From CAG-390 sp045546615 (GTDB lineage Bacteria > Bacillota > Clostridia > Oscillospirales > CAG-272), in NCBI GenBank assembly GCA_045546615.1, contig JAZQDD010000039.1, positions 15,788 through 79,787 on the forward strand: a stretch of 64,000 nucleotides of DNA. Direction: 5' to 3'. Both the position numbers and the translations under genes were made by a program. Below, in pieces: positions 9,057 through 17,393 of the stretch. Positions within the stretch are counted from its first letter, which is position 1; every line of letters begins with the position of its first letter. Below the pieces are notes generated by a model. It saw only the letters and a program-made list of their open reading frames with translations. It ran no database searches and was not told the origin of the DNA.

Positions 9057-10730
9057 GTGGCATACCTTTCTGATATTGAAATCGCTCAGGCGGCGAAAAT
9101 GTCATATATAGGCGATATAGCCAAAACCGCAGGTATCGACGATAAGTATCTTGAACCGTATGGTAAATATAAGGCTAAGGTCGATTATTCTCTCCTTAAT
9201 GAATCCTCGCGCCCTAACGGCAAGCTCGTTCTTGTAACAGCTATTACACCTACTCCTGCAGGAGAAGGAAAGACCACCACCACCATCGGACTTTCTGACG
9301 GACTTCGTAGGATCGGTAAAAACGTTGTAGTTGCGCTCCGTGAGCCGTCTCTTGGACCCGTTTTCGGTGTCAAGGGCGGCGCTGCGGGCGGCGGTTATGC
9401 GCAGGTTCTTCCCATGGAGGACATCAATCTGCATTTTACGGGAGATTTTCACGCTATCGGCGCGGCAAATAATCTCCTTGCCGCTATGCTTGATAACCAC
9501 ATCTATCAGGGAAACGCGCTCGGAATCGATCCTCGCCGCATCACTTGGCGCAGATGTGTTGATATGAACGACCGTCAGCTCCGTTTCGTAACGGACGGCC
9601 TTGGCGGACGTTTCAACGGTGTTCCGCGTGAGGACGGATATGATATTACTGTAGCATCCGAGATCATGGCAGTTTTCTGTCTTTCGTCGTCTATAACTGA
9701 CCTGAAAGAAAGACTTTCCCGCATAGTTGTTGCTTATACCTATGAGGACAAGCCCGTAACGGCGGGCGATCTTAAAGCTGTTGGCGCAATGACGGCATTA
9801 CTCAAAGATGCTCTCAAACCCAATCTCGTGCAAACAATGGAGGGAACTCCCGCATTTGTTCACGGCGGTCCTTTTGCTAACATCGCTCACGGCTGTAACT
9901 CCATTATCGCGACAAGAATGGCAATGAAGCTTGGTGATTATGCGGTGACTGAGGCAGGATTTGGCGCCGATCTCGGAGCAGAGAAGTTCCTCGATATCAA
10001 GTGCCGTGCGGCGGGGATTCGCCCCAATGCCGTAGTCGTTGTGGCGACTGTTCGTGCGCTTAAAATGCATGGCGGAACACCTAAAACCGAGCTTGGCACA
10101 GAGAATCTTGAATCTCTCGAAAAAGGCATTCCTAACCTTCTTCGCCACGTTTCTAACATCAAGAACGTGTATAAGCTCCCATGCGTAGTGGCTGTTAACC
10201 GTTTCCCCACCGACACTGATGCGGAGATAGCTCTTGTTATAGAAAAGTGCAAAACGCTTGGCGTAAACGTAGCTCTCTCTACCGTGTGGGCAGATGGCGG
10301 CAAGGGCGGTGTAGCGCTTGCCGAGGAGGTTGTGCGCCTTTGTGAGGAGAAGAATGATTTCTCGTTCAGCTATGAGCTTGACCTTTCCATAAAAGAAAAG
10401 ATCGAGACCATCGTTCGCCGCATCTACGGCGGCGTGGGAGTATCCTTTGATGCATCTGCTGAAAAATCTATTGCAAAACTCGCCGCGCTTGGCTTTGATA
10501 AGCTTCCGATCTGCGTAGCCAAAACGCAATACAGCTTTTCGGACGATGCTACAAAGCTTGGTGCGCCCGAGGGCTTTACCGTTAATGTGCGTGACGTTAA
10601 GGTGTCTGCGGGAGCAGGCTTTATCGTTGTGCTGACGGGTGCTATCATGACGATGCCCGGACTTCCGCCAAAGCCCGCCGCCGAGAAGATCGACGTGGAC
10701 GAAAACGGAAGAATATCAGGACTCTTCTGA
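9057..10730 (+). CDS. fhs: Formate-tetrahydrofolate ligase
   Basis: Fhs condenses formate, ATP and THF to 10-formyl-THF, the formyl donor for PurN and AICARFT. The 557 residues match the family. The P-loop region reads TPAGEGKTTTTIGL (about 64-78), followed by EPSLGPVFGVKGGAAGGG. The start is GTG at 9057, with GGAGG eight bases upstream. The in-frame TTG at 9042 would bury the ribosome binding site. It lies 38 bases after purL and is followed by a terminator, so it is the last gene of the purine unit. Confidence 0.97.
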   Translation: MAYLSDIEIAQAAKMSYIGDIAKTAGIDDKYLEPYGKYKAKVDYSLLNESSRPNGKLVLVTAITPTPAGEGKTTTTIGLSDGLRRIGKNVVVALREPSLGPVFGVKGGAAGGGYAQVLPMEDINLHFTGDFHAIGAANNLLAAMLDNHIYQGNALGIDPRRITWRRCVDMNDRQLRFVTDGLGGRFNGVPREDGYDITVASEIMAVFCLSSSITDLKERLSRIVVAYTYEDKPVTAGDLKAVGAMTALLKDALKPNLVQTMEGTPAFVHGGPFANIAHGCNSIIATRMAMKLGDYAVTEAGFGADLGAEKFLDIKCRAAGIRPNAVVVVATVRALKMHGGTPKTELGTENLESLEKGIPNLLRHVSNIKNVYKLPCVVAVNRFPTDTDAEIALVIEKCKTLGVNVALSTVWADGGKGGVALAEEVVRLCEEKNDFSFSYELDLSIKEKIETIVRRIYGGVGVSFDASAEKSIAKLAALGFDKLPICVAKTQYSFSDDATKLGAPEGFTVNVRDVKVSAGAGFIVVLTGAIMTMPGLPPKPAAEKIDVDENGRISGLF

Positions 10731-10741
10731 TTTTTATATAC

Positions 10742-10779
10742 AAAAAACAGCACCTCTTTCGAAGTGGCGCTGTTTTTTG
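10742..10779 (+). terminator. Rho-independent terminator after fhs
   Basis: An imperfect hairpin (ACAGC...GCTGT arms, inner CC/GG and CTT/AAG pairs, TCG loop) is flanked by an A run and a T run. It closes the purine operon and could also act on minus-strand transcripts. Confidence 0.75.
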
Positions 10780-10808
10780 TGTTTTTGATAAAAAATACAA
10801 ACTTTGTA

Positions 10809-10837
10809 TTGACAAAGTAACGTATTTATGGTATTAT
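10809..10837 (+). promoter_or_regulatory. Sigma-A promoter of the lysine operon
   Basis: A perfect TTGACA (10809-10814) and TATTAT (10832-10837) are separated by 17 bases. Transcription would start about 10845, just before the riboswitch aptamer. Confidence 0.85.
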
Positions 10838-10852
10838 GAATTAACTGAAATA

Positions 10853-11028
10853 AAGAATAGAGGCGCGACTGTTCAAAAGTAAGGTTTGTGTAACGCTCGC
10901 AACGATTGCAAACACGAAAGGGGAGGTCGCCGAAGGAGCGCGAGGCGAAAGCGTATCCTGGTAACTCGGACAATATCCGTTTTACTGTCGTGGACGGCGG
11001 TTTGCGCCGTTTTAACGGAGTGCTATCA
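10853..11028 (+). promoter_or_regulatory. Lysine riboswitch (L box) aptamer
   Basis: The leader carries the conserved core of the lysine riboswitch: ATAGAGGCGCGAC at the 5' side, GAAAGGGGAGGTCGCCGAAG in the middle, then ACTGTCGTGG and GAGTGCTATC at the 3' side. ATAG and CTAT form the closing P1 helix. It sits between a sigma-A promoter and dapA and is followed by a terminator hairpin. Lysine binding is therefore expected to favour premature termination and shut down dapA-dapB-lysA. The class is well known; the fold was judged by eye. Confidence 0.9.
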
Positions 11029-11045
11029 TTATTATTTGAATATAC

Positions 11046-11107
11046 GTCCTCACCAGAGGACCTTCGGTAATTGTGGTAGTCGATGTTATATCGGCTATTT
11101 TTATTTT
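11046..11107 (+). terminator. Expression platform of the lysine riboswitch (hairpin plus intrinsic terminator)
   Basis: A six-base-pair hairpin (GTCCTC 11046-11051 with GAGGAC 11056-11061) precedes an eight-base-pair stem, TAGTCGAT (11077-11084) with ATCGGCTA (11090-11097), which contains one G-U pair. A TTTTTATTTTT tail follows. This is the expected off-state terminator, 33 bases before the dapA start. Confidence 0.85.
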
Positions 11108-11139
11108 TCAGAATAATTATTATTTCAGGAGAAACAGAG

Positions 11140-12027
11140 ATGAAAACAGTATTTACAGGTGCGGCTTCTGCAATTATTACCCCATTTGATAATCAAGGGA
11201 ATATCGATTTTGATGCTTTTGGGCGTCTGCTTGATTGGCAGGTCAGCGAGGGCATCGATGCTATTGTTGTTGGCGGCACAACCGGTGAGGGCTCGACTCT
11301 TACCGATGCGGAGCATAAGGCTATTATAAAGTTTGCTGTTGACCAGATAGCAGGCAGAGTGCCCGTTATCGCAGGAACAGGCTCTAACCATACCGACTAT
11401 GCACTTGAGCTTACACGCTATTCATGCGAGGTCGGTGCTGATGCGGCGCTTGTTGTTACACCTTATTATAACAAGGCTACACAGAAGGGACTCATTAAAA
11501 TGTATGAGACCATTGCAGATGCAAGCTCCATTCCGCTTATTCTGTATAATGTACCTTCTCGTACCGGCGTCAATATTGATCCCGCAACCTATGCGGCCCT
11601 TGCTGACCACCCTATGATTCAGGGAATCAAAGAAGCAAGCGGAGACCTCTCTCGCGCCGCTGAAACACTCCATCTTGTTGGCGATAAGCTTGATATGTAT
11701 TCGGGAAATGACGATCAGATAATCCCTATTATGTCACTTGGCGGAAAGGGTGTAATTTCCGTGCTTTCCAATCCGCTTCCTAAGCTCACAAGCCGTATGT
11801 GCCACCTCTTCCTCGAAGGAAAGACGACGGAAGCCGCAAAACTTCAGCTTGATATGATTCCTCTTGTCAAGGCATTGTTCTCCGAGGTCAACCCCATTCC
11901 CGCAAAGGCGGCAATGGCTGCCATGGGATACGGCGCGGATTATCTGCGTTCGCCGCTTACCCCTATGGAGGATGCTCACAAGGAAGTTCTCTTCACCCGC
12001 ATGCGCGAGGCAGGCATAAATATCTAA
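11140..12027 (+). CDS. dapA: 4-hydroxy-tetrahydrodipicolinate synthase
   Basis: DapA condenses pyruvate with aspartate semialdehyde, the first committed step to DAP and lysine. The protein is 295 residues, the normal length. It has GGTTGEGSTL (Thr pair near residue 45), the catalytic Tyr in LYNVPSRTG (about 135) and the Schiff-base Lys in GIKEASGD (about 162). I start at the ATG at 11140, preceded by AGGAGA. A longer open frame from 11083 runs back through the riboswitch terminator and is not credible. Confidence 0.97.
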   Translation: MKTVFTGAASAIITPFDNQGNIDFDAFGRLLDWQVSEGIDAIVVGGTTGEGSTLTDAEHKAIIKFAVDQIAGRVPVIAGTGSNHTDYALELTRYSCEVGADAALVVTPYYNKATQKGLIKMYETIADASSIPLILYNVPSRTGVNIDPATYAALADHPMIQGIKEASGDLSRAAETLHLVGDKLDMYSGNDDQIIPIMSLGGKGVISVLSNPLPKLTSRMCHLFLEGKTTEAAKLQLDMIPLVKALFSEVNPIPAKAAMAAMGYGADYLRSPLTPMEDAHKEVLFTRMREAGINI

Positions 12028-12049
12028 TATAAATTTAGGAAGTAAAAAA

Positions 12050-12799
12050 ATGAAGATTATACTGAATGGCTCTCTCGGCAGAGTAGGCGGCGAGCTTCAA
12101 CGTCTTTGCGACGGCGGATATCACGGAACCAAAATCGCTGCCTATGTTGATATAAATAACCAATCCGTTCCGAGCAGAAAAATTTATAACGATATATTTG
12201 ATTTTACGGGAGCGGCTGACTGCATCATTGATTTTTCGCATCACAGCGCAACAAAAAAGCTGACGGATTATGCCGTTGAGCGCCGCATCCCCCTCGTGAT
12301 AGCTACAACGGGACACACACCCGAAGAGCTTGCTATGATCGAGGAAGCCTCAAAAAAGATAGCTATCTTCCATTCTGCAAATATGTCCGTTGGTGTAGCG
12401 GTGCTTGTGAAGCTTGCAAAGTCCGCCGTTGCGGCGTTCCCGGATGCAGATATAGAAATTATTGAAAAGCATCACAACCGCAAACTTGACGTTCCCAGCG
12501 GAACAGCTCTTATGCTCGCTAATGCGATAAAGCTCGTCCGCCGCGACTCCGAGTTTGTTATTGGTCGTAGCGAGAACGGTATGCGCCAGCCCCAGCACAT
12601 CGGTATTCACGCCGTCAGAATGGGCAATATCATCGGTGAGCATGAGGTCATAATCGGCACGGATTCGCAGACTATAACTCTCAAGCATGAGGCACATAGC
12701 AGAGCTTTGTTTGCGGAGGGGGCTATAGCGGCGGCTGAATTTATGAGCGGAAAGAAAAACGGTCTTTATACAATGGAGGATATGCTCCGCGACCGTTAA
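12050..12799 (+). CDS. dapB: 4-hydroxy-tetrahydrodipicolinate reductase
   Basis: DapB reduces the DapA product to tetrahydrodipicolinate with NAD(P)H. The 249 residues begin with a Rossmann GSLGRVGGEL and carry the catalytic signature EKHHNRKLDVPSGTAL (about 138-153), with its His pair and Lys. Second gene of the riboswitch-controlled operon, 22 bases after dapA. Confidence 0.96.
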   Translation: MKIILNGSLGRVGGELQRLCDGGYHGTKIAAYVDINNQSVPSRKIYNDIFDFTGAADCIIDFSHHSATKKLTDYAVERRIPLVIATTGHTPEELAMIEEASKKIAIFHSANMSVGVAVLVKLAKSAVAAFPDADIEIIEKHHNRKLDVPSGTALMLANAIKLVRRDSEFVIGRSENGMRQPQHIGIHAVRMGNIIGEHEVIIGTDSQTITLKHEAHSRALFAEGAIAAAEFMSGKKNGLYTMEDMLRDR

Positions 12800-12844
12800 A
12801 ATTGCAGTTTTTGCAGTTATATTTTAATTATTAAGGATTTTAAA

Positions 12845-14140
12845 ATGATTAGTGATAACATTTCTATCAATTCCGCGGGGCATCTTTGCTTTGCGGGACA
12901 CGATACCGTTGACCTTGCAAAGAAATACGGAACTCCGCTGTATCTTATAGATGAGCAAAGAGTAAGAGAACGTTGCCGCATATATGCCGAGGCAATGAAG
13001 AATGCTTTTGGCGGCGATTCTCACCCTCTTTTTGCAAGCAAGGCGCTTTCCTTTAAGCGCATTTATGAGATAATAAACGAGGAGGGAATAGGAACTGATA
13101 TCGTCTCTCCCGGTGAGCTTTACACCGCTGTTTTGGCAGGATTCCCCATGGAAAAGGCGTATTTCCACGGAAATAACAAGACTGATGATGATATTGCCTT
13201 TGCAATGGATAGCGGTATAGGCTATTTTGTTTGCGATAATATTGAGGAGCTTAACGCTATTGATGCCGAAGCATCAAAGAGAGGGATAGTTCAAAAAATA
13301 CTTCTCAGAATCACTCCCGGAATCGATCCTCATACGCTGGAGAAGATAAGCACGGGCAAAGTCGACTCCAAGTTCGGTGCGGCTATTGAAACGGGGCAGG
13401 CGGATGAGATAACCGCCGCGGCGCTTTCTCTGCCGAATATAAAGCTACAAGGCTTCCATTGCCATATCGGTTCTCAAATATTTGAGTTTGAGCCGTTTTG
13501 CGATGCCGCAAGAACCATGCTTGAGTTCATTGCGCAAATCAAGAGCAAATACGCATACGAAGCACAAGAGCTTAATCTCGGCGGCGGAATGGCTGTAAGA
13601 TACAAGGAAGAGCATCCAAGCATAAGCTATGCCGATAATATAGCAGAAATAGGCATACTTATTGATTCTCTTTGTAGAGAGCTTCAAATCAAGAAGCCCA
13701 CTATCCTCATGGAACCCGGAAGAAGCATTGTCGGAGATGCGGGAATGACTCTGTATACCGCAGGAACGCTGAAGGAGATCAAGGGATTTAAGACCTACGT
13801 TTCGATAGATGGCGGAATGTGCGACAATCCGCGCTACGCCCTTTACGGTTCGCCGTATACCGTCATGCTTGCAAACCGCGCAAATGACGAGGCGGATTGC
13901 ATCTGCACCGTGGCTGGAAGATGTTGCGAAAGCGGCGATCTCATTCAGGAAAACGTGGCTCTTCCCAGACCGAAGCGCGGAGATATCGTTGCTGTGTTGA
14001 CAACGGGGGCTTATAATTATTCGATGTCATCGAATTATAACCGTTTGCCCCGTCCCGCACTCGTTATGCTTGATGGCGGTAGGGACTATGTCGCGGTAAG
14101 ACGTGAGACCTTTGCTGACGTGGCAAGAAACGATATATAA
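12845..14140 (+). CDS. lysA: Diaminopimelate decarboxylase
   Basis: LysA is a PLP enzyme that decarboxylates meso-DAP to lysine. It has 431 residues, with the PLP lysine in FASKALSFK (about 66), the glycine-rich LNLGGGMAVRY, MEPGRSIVG and the partner-subunit CESGD motif (GRCCESGDLI, about 357-366). Last gene of the unit, followed by a strong terminator. No aspartokinase, asd or later DAP genes occur in this window, so those steps are encoded elsewhere. Confidence 0.97.
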   Translation: MISDNISINSAGHLCFAGHDTVDLAKKYGTPLYLIDEQRVRERCRIYAEAMKNAFGGDSHPLFASKALSFKRIYEIINEEGIGTDIVSPGELYTAVLAGFPMEKAYFHGNNKTDDDIAFAMDSGIGYFVCDNIEELNAIDAEASKRGIVQKILLRITPGIDPHTLEKISTGKVDSKFGAAIETGQADEITAAALSLPNIKLQGFHCHIGSQIFEFEPFCDAARTMLEFIAQIKSKYAYEAQELNLGGGMAVRYKEEHPSISYADNIAEIGILIDSLCRELQIKKPTILMEPGRSIVGDAGMTLYTAGTLKEIKGFKTYVSIDGGMCDNPRYALYGSPYTVMLANRANDEADCICTVAGRCCESGDLIQENVALPRPKRGDIVAVLTTGAYNYSMSSNYNRLPRPALVMLDGGRDYVAVRRETFADVARNDI

Positions 14141-14148
14141 TTAGAAAA

Positions 14149-14182
14149 ACGAAGCTTCACCCACGTGGAGCTTCGTTTTTTT
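14149..14182 (+). terminator. Terminator after lysA
   Basis: ACGAAGCT (14149-14156) pairs perfectly with AGCTTCGT (14169-14176). The stem can extend by two inner pairs and is followed by a run of seven T. Confidence 0.9.
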
Positions 14183-14265
14183 GAATAATAATACAAACAC
14201 AAATTGTTATTTTATATTTATTTTTAATAAAATAAAAAATACTTTGCACAAAGTGAAAATAACTA

Positions 14266-14294
14266 TTGACAAGCACAAAACAATGTTGTATAAT
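14266..14294 (+). promoter_or_regulatory. Sigma-A promoter of the arg operon
   Basis: Consensus TTGACA (14266-14271) and TATAAT (14289-14294) with a 17-base spacer, 75 bases upstream of argC. Confidence 0.9.
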
Positions 14295-14316
14295 TAATCT
14301 ATATTGTTTGGCGAAA

Positions 14317-14354
14317 ATGCATAAACATACAAGCGTTTGATGAATATACATAAA
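14317..14354 (+). promoter_or_regulatory. Possible ArgR operator (ARG boxes) in the argC leader
   Basis: Two A/T-rich stretches, ATGCATAAACATA (14317-14329) and TGAATATACATAAA (14341-14354), resemble ArgR/AhrC half-sites (TGAATAWWWATTCA type) and lie just downstream of the promoter. The match is loose, so this is a suggestion only. Confidence 0.3.
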
Positions 14355-14368
14355 AGGATAAATTTACC

Positions 14369-15289
14369 ATGCCAAAGATTTTTATTGACGGAAGTGCAGG
14401 TACCACGGGACTTCGTATATATGAAAGACTTGAGGGACGTTCCGATCTTGAGCTGATCGTTTTATCTGAGGAGCTTCGCAAGGATACAGAGGCTCGCAGA
14501 GAGGCTATAAATAGCGCAGACATTGCTTTTTTATGCCTTCCCGATGCCGCGGCTATTGAGGCTGTTTCGCTTGTTGAGAACACCGCTACAGCTATCATTG
14601 ACACATCAACCGCTCATAGAACGAGCGAAGGGTGGACTTATGGCTTTCCGGAGCTTTGCGGACAGCGTGAAAAGATCGCGGTTTCAAAGAGGATCGCCAA
14701 TCCGGGATGTCACGCTACTGGATTTATCTCGCTTGTCGCCCCCCTTGTAGAAATTGGTATAATTCCGCAAGATGCGCTTCTCACCGCGTTTTCGCTTACG
14801 GGGTATTCGGGCGGCGGAAAAAAGATGATCGCTGAATACGAGTCCGAGAGCAGAGATACGCTCTTGGGTGCTCCGCGTCAATACGGACTTACACAGATGC
14901 ACAAGCATCTGCCGGAAATGTCAAAGATATGCGGCATTGCAAACGCTCCCGTTTTTTGCCCGATAGTCGGTGATTTTTACAGCGGAATGGAGGTTACTGT
15001 CCCCCTGTTTGCGTCTGCGATAAACGGAACGCTCGAGGATATCAAAAAAGCCTATTCCGCCTACTACACAAACGGACTTGTAAGCTTTACCGAGAATGAT
15101 GAGGGCGGATTTATGTCAGCTTGTGCTTTCTCGGGCAGAGACGATCTTGTGGTCAGCGCACACGGCAACAATGACAGGATTATACTCACGGCACGCTTTG
15201 ATAATCTCGGTAAGGGAGCATCTGGTGCGGCTATACAGAATATGAACATTCTTTTGGGTGTTGATGAAAAAACAGGACTTGTAATTTAA
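14369..15289 (+). CDS. argC: N-acetyl-gamma-glutamyl-phosphate reductase (short type 2)
   Basis: ArgC reduces N-acetylglutamyl phosphate to the semialdehyde. At 306 residues it is the short variant (the long type is about 345). It has DGSAGTTGLRI at the N-terminus, the active-site Cys in ANPGCHATG (about 114) and SLTGYSGGGKKM. First gene of the arginine operon, with its own consensus promoter upstream. Confidence 0.95.
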   Translation: MPKIFIDGSAGTTGLRIYERLEGRSDLELIVLSEELRKDTEARREAINSADIAFLCLPDAAAIEAVSLVENTATAIIDTSTAHRTSEGWTYGFPELCGQREKIAVSKRIANPGCHATGFISLVAPLVEIGIIPQDALLTAFSLTGYSGGGKKMIAEYESESRDTLLGAPRQYGLTQMHKHLPEMSKICGIANAPVFCPIVGDFYSGMEVTVPLFASAINGTLEDIKKAYSAYYTNGLVSFTENDEGGFMSACAFSGRDDLVVSAHGNNDRIILTARFDNLGKGASGAAIQNMNILLGVDEKTGLVI

Positions 15290-15301
15290 GGAGATATAAA
15301 G

Positions 15302-16516
15302 ATGAAGCTCATAAACGGCGGCGTTTGCGCCGCAAAGGGATATAAAGCAAACGGAATACATTGCGGTATACGCAAAAACCGCACCAAAAACGATCTCGCA
15401 CTCATCGTCAGCGAGAAGCGCGCGACCGCTGCAGCGGTATACACTACGAATCTCGTCAAGGGAGCACCGCTCGCAGTTACCAAAAAGCATATTTCGGACG
15501 GCTACGCAAGTGCTGTTATCTGCAACAGCGGAAACGCCAACACTTGTAACGCAAACGGTGCAGAGATTGCAGAGAAGATGAGCGAATTGCTTGCAAACGG
15601 CCTCAATATTGCCTCTGATGACGTTGTTGTTGCTTCAACGGGCGTTATCGGACAACCTCTTGATATAACCCCCATAGCTAACGGCATCCCTGCGCTTGTT
15701 GCGGGACTCTCCAGCGAAGGCGGAGCGGCGGCAGCTGAAGGCATAATGACAACGGATACAACGAGAAAAGAGCTCGCCGTTGAGTTTGAGATAGGCGGCA
15801 AGATCTGTCATCTTGGCGGCATAGCCAAGGGAAGCGGAATGATCCACCCCAATATGGCGACTATGCTTGTTTTCATCACCTCGGACGTTGCTATTTCGTC
15901 AGAGATGCTTCAGAAGGCTCTTTCGAGCGATATCACCTCTACGTTTAATATGCTTAGCGTAGACGGCGATACCTCAACCAATGATATGGTTGTGGTTCTT
16001 GCTAACGGTATGGCTGAAAACCCCGAGATCGTCTCCGAGGGCGAAGATTTTTCAATATTCATGAAGGCGCTGAATACTATAACCGTTCAGCTTTGCCGCG
16101 AGATCGCCGCCGACGGCGAGGGAGCGACCAAACTTCTTGAATGTACCGTCAGCGGTGCAAAGGATATTTCCACCGCAAGAACCGTTGCCAAGAGCGTTGT
16201 TTGTTCAAGCCTGCTCAAAGCCGCTATGTTTGGTGCGGATGCCAACTGGGGACGTGTACTTTGCGCTATTGGATACAGCGGAGCAGATGTTGATGTTTCG
16301 CGTGTTGATGTTTTCTTTAAGTCAAACGCGGGCGAGATTCTTGTTTGCAAGAACGGCGCGGGCGTTGCTTTCTCCGAGGAAAAAGCAAAAGAGATCCTTC
16401 TTGAAAAGGAAATTGATATTATTATCTCCGTAGGAGATGGAGACGTTGCGGCTACCGCTTGGGGCTGTGACCTTACCTACGATTACGTTAAAATAAACGG
16501 TGACTACCGCACATAA
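15302..16516 (+). CDS. argJ: Bifunctional glutamate N-acetyltransferase / amino-acid acetyltransferase
   Basis: ArgJ moves acetyl from N-acetylornithine to glutamate, recycling the acetyl group; bifunctional forms also use acetyl-CoA. The 404-residue precursor has the self-cleavage site in HPNMATML, with the Thr nucleophile at about residue 187, preceded by KGSGMI. It would split into alpha and beta chains. With ArgJ present, ArgE is not needed. Lies 12 bases after argC. Confidence 0.97.
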   Translation: MKLINGGVCAAKGYKANGIHCGIRKNRTKNDLALIVSEKRATAAAVYTTNLVKGAPLAVTKKHISDGYASAVICNSGNANTCNANGAEIAEKMSELLANGLNIASDDVVVASTGVIGQPLDITPIANGIPALVAGLSSEGGAAAAEGIMTTDTTRKELAVEFEIGGKICHLGGIAKGSGMIHPNMATMLVFITSDVAISSEMLQKALSSDITSTFNMLSVDGDTSTNDMVVVLANGMAENPEIVSEGEDFSIFMKALNTITVQLCREIAADGEGATKLLECTVSGAKDISTARTVAKSVVCSSLLKAAMFGADANWGRVLCAIGYSGADVDVSRVDVFFKSNAGEILVCKNGAGVAFSEEKAKEILLEKEIDIIISVGDGDVAATAWGCDLTYDYVKINGDYRT

Positions 16517-16528
16517 TTGAGGTTTATT

Positions 16529-17392
16529 ATGCACAACGAATTTACAAATATCGAGCGCGCAGAGGTGCTTACGCAAGCACTTCCTTATATCAAACGCTAT
16601 ACGGGCAAGACCGTAGTTGTTAAATACGGCGGAAACGCAATGATAAACGAGGATCTTAAACAGCAGGTCATGGAGGACATCGTTCTTCTTTGGCTTATCG
16701 GTATCAAGGTCGTTCTCGTTCACGGCGGAGGCCCTGAGATCAATGAAATGATGTCGAAACTTGGTAAGGAAGCTGTTTTTGTTGACGGTTTGCGCGTTAC
16801 CGATAAGGAGACCGTTGACATCGTTCAGATGGTTCTTGCCGGTAAGGTAAACAAGACTCTCGTAAACCTTCTTGAAAAGAAGGGAGGCAAGGCTGTCGGC
16901 ATTTCGGGTATGGACGGTCAGCTTATTGAGGCTCGTGTCAAGGATGAAAGACTCGGTTACGTTGGCGACATCACGAAGATAAACATCGCTCCCGTTACTG
17001 ATCTGCTTGAAATGGGATACATTCCCGTCGTTTCAACGCTTGGCTGTGATGCTGACGGAAACACCTACAATATAAATGGCGATACCGCCGCGGCGCATAT
17101 CGCGGGCGCGCTTGGTGCGGAAAGACTTATTATGATGACCGATATTGCGGGCATCCTTCGCGACAAAAACGATCCTAAAACGCTCATTCCCGAGGTCAAG
17201 GTAAGTGACGCGAAGAAGCTCTACGCCGACGGCGTGATTTCAGGCGGTATGATCCCCAAGGTAGATTGCTGTATCGAGGCTATACGCGAGGGAGTAAAGA
17301 ACGTTATTATAATGGACGGCAGAGTTCCTCACTCCATTCTTATGGAGCTTCTGACCGACGAGGGTGCTGGTACTATGGTTACCGGAGGTTGA
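16529..17392 (+). CDS. argB: Acetylglutamate kinase
   Basis: ArgB phosphorylates N-acetylglutamate. From the ATG at 16529 it is 287 residues, with GAGG about seven bases upstream. A TTG at 16517 is in frame but poorly placed. Amino-acid kinase marks are VVKYGGNAM (about 30-38), VHGGGPEI and NINGDTAAAHIA. It ends one base before the argD start. Confidence 0.97.
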   Translation: MHNEFTNIERAEVLTQALPYIKRYTGKTVVVKYGGNAMINEDLKQQVMEDIVLLWLIGIKVVLVHGGGPEINEMMSKLGKEAVFVDGLRVTDKETVDIVQMVLAGKVNKTLVNLLEKKGGKAVGISGMDGQLIEARVKDERLGYVGDITKINIAPVTDLLEMGYIPVVSTLGCDADGNTYNINGDTAAAHIAGALGAERLIMMTDIAGILRDKNDPKTLIPEVKVSDAKKLYADGVISGGMIPKVDCCIEAIREGVKNVIIMDGRVPHSILMELLTDEGAGTMVTGG

Positions 17393-17393
17393 C

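Noticed and set aside
11083..11139. N-terminal extension of dapA from an upstream start
   Set aside because: It runs through the riboswitch terminator and lacks a ribosome binding site; the ATG at 11140 fits the family start.
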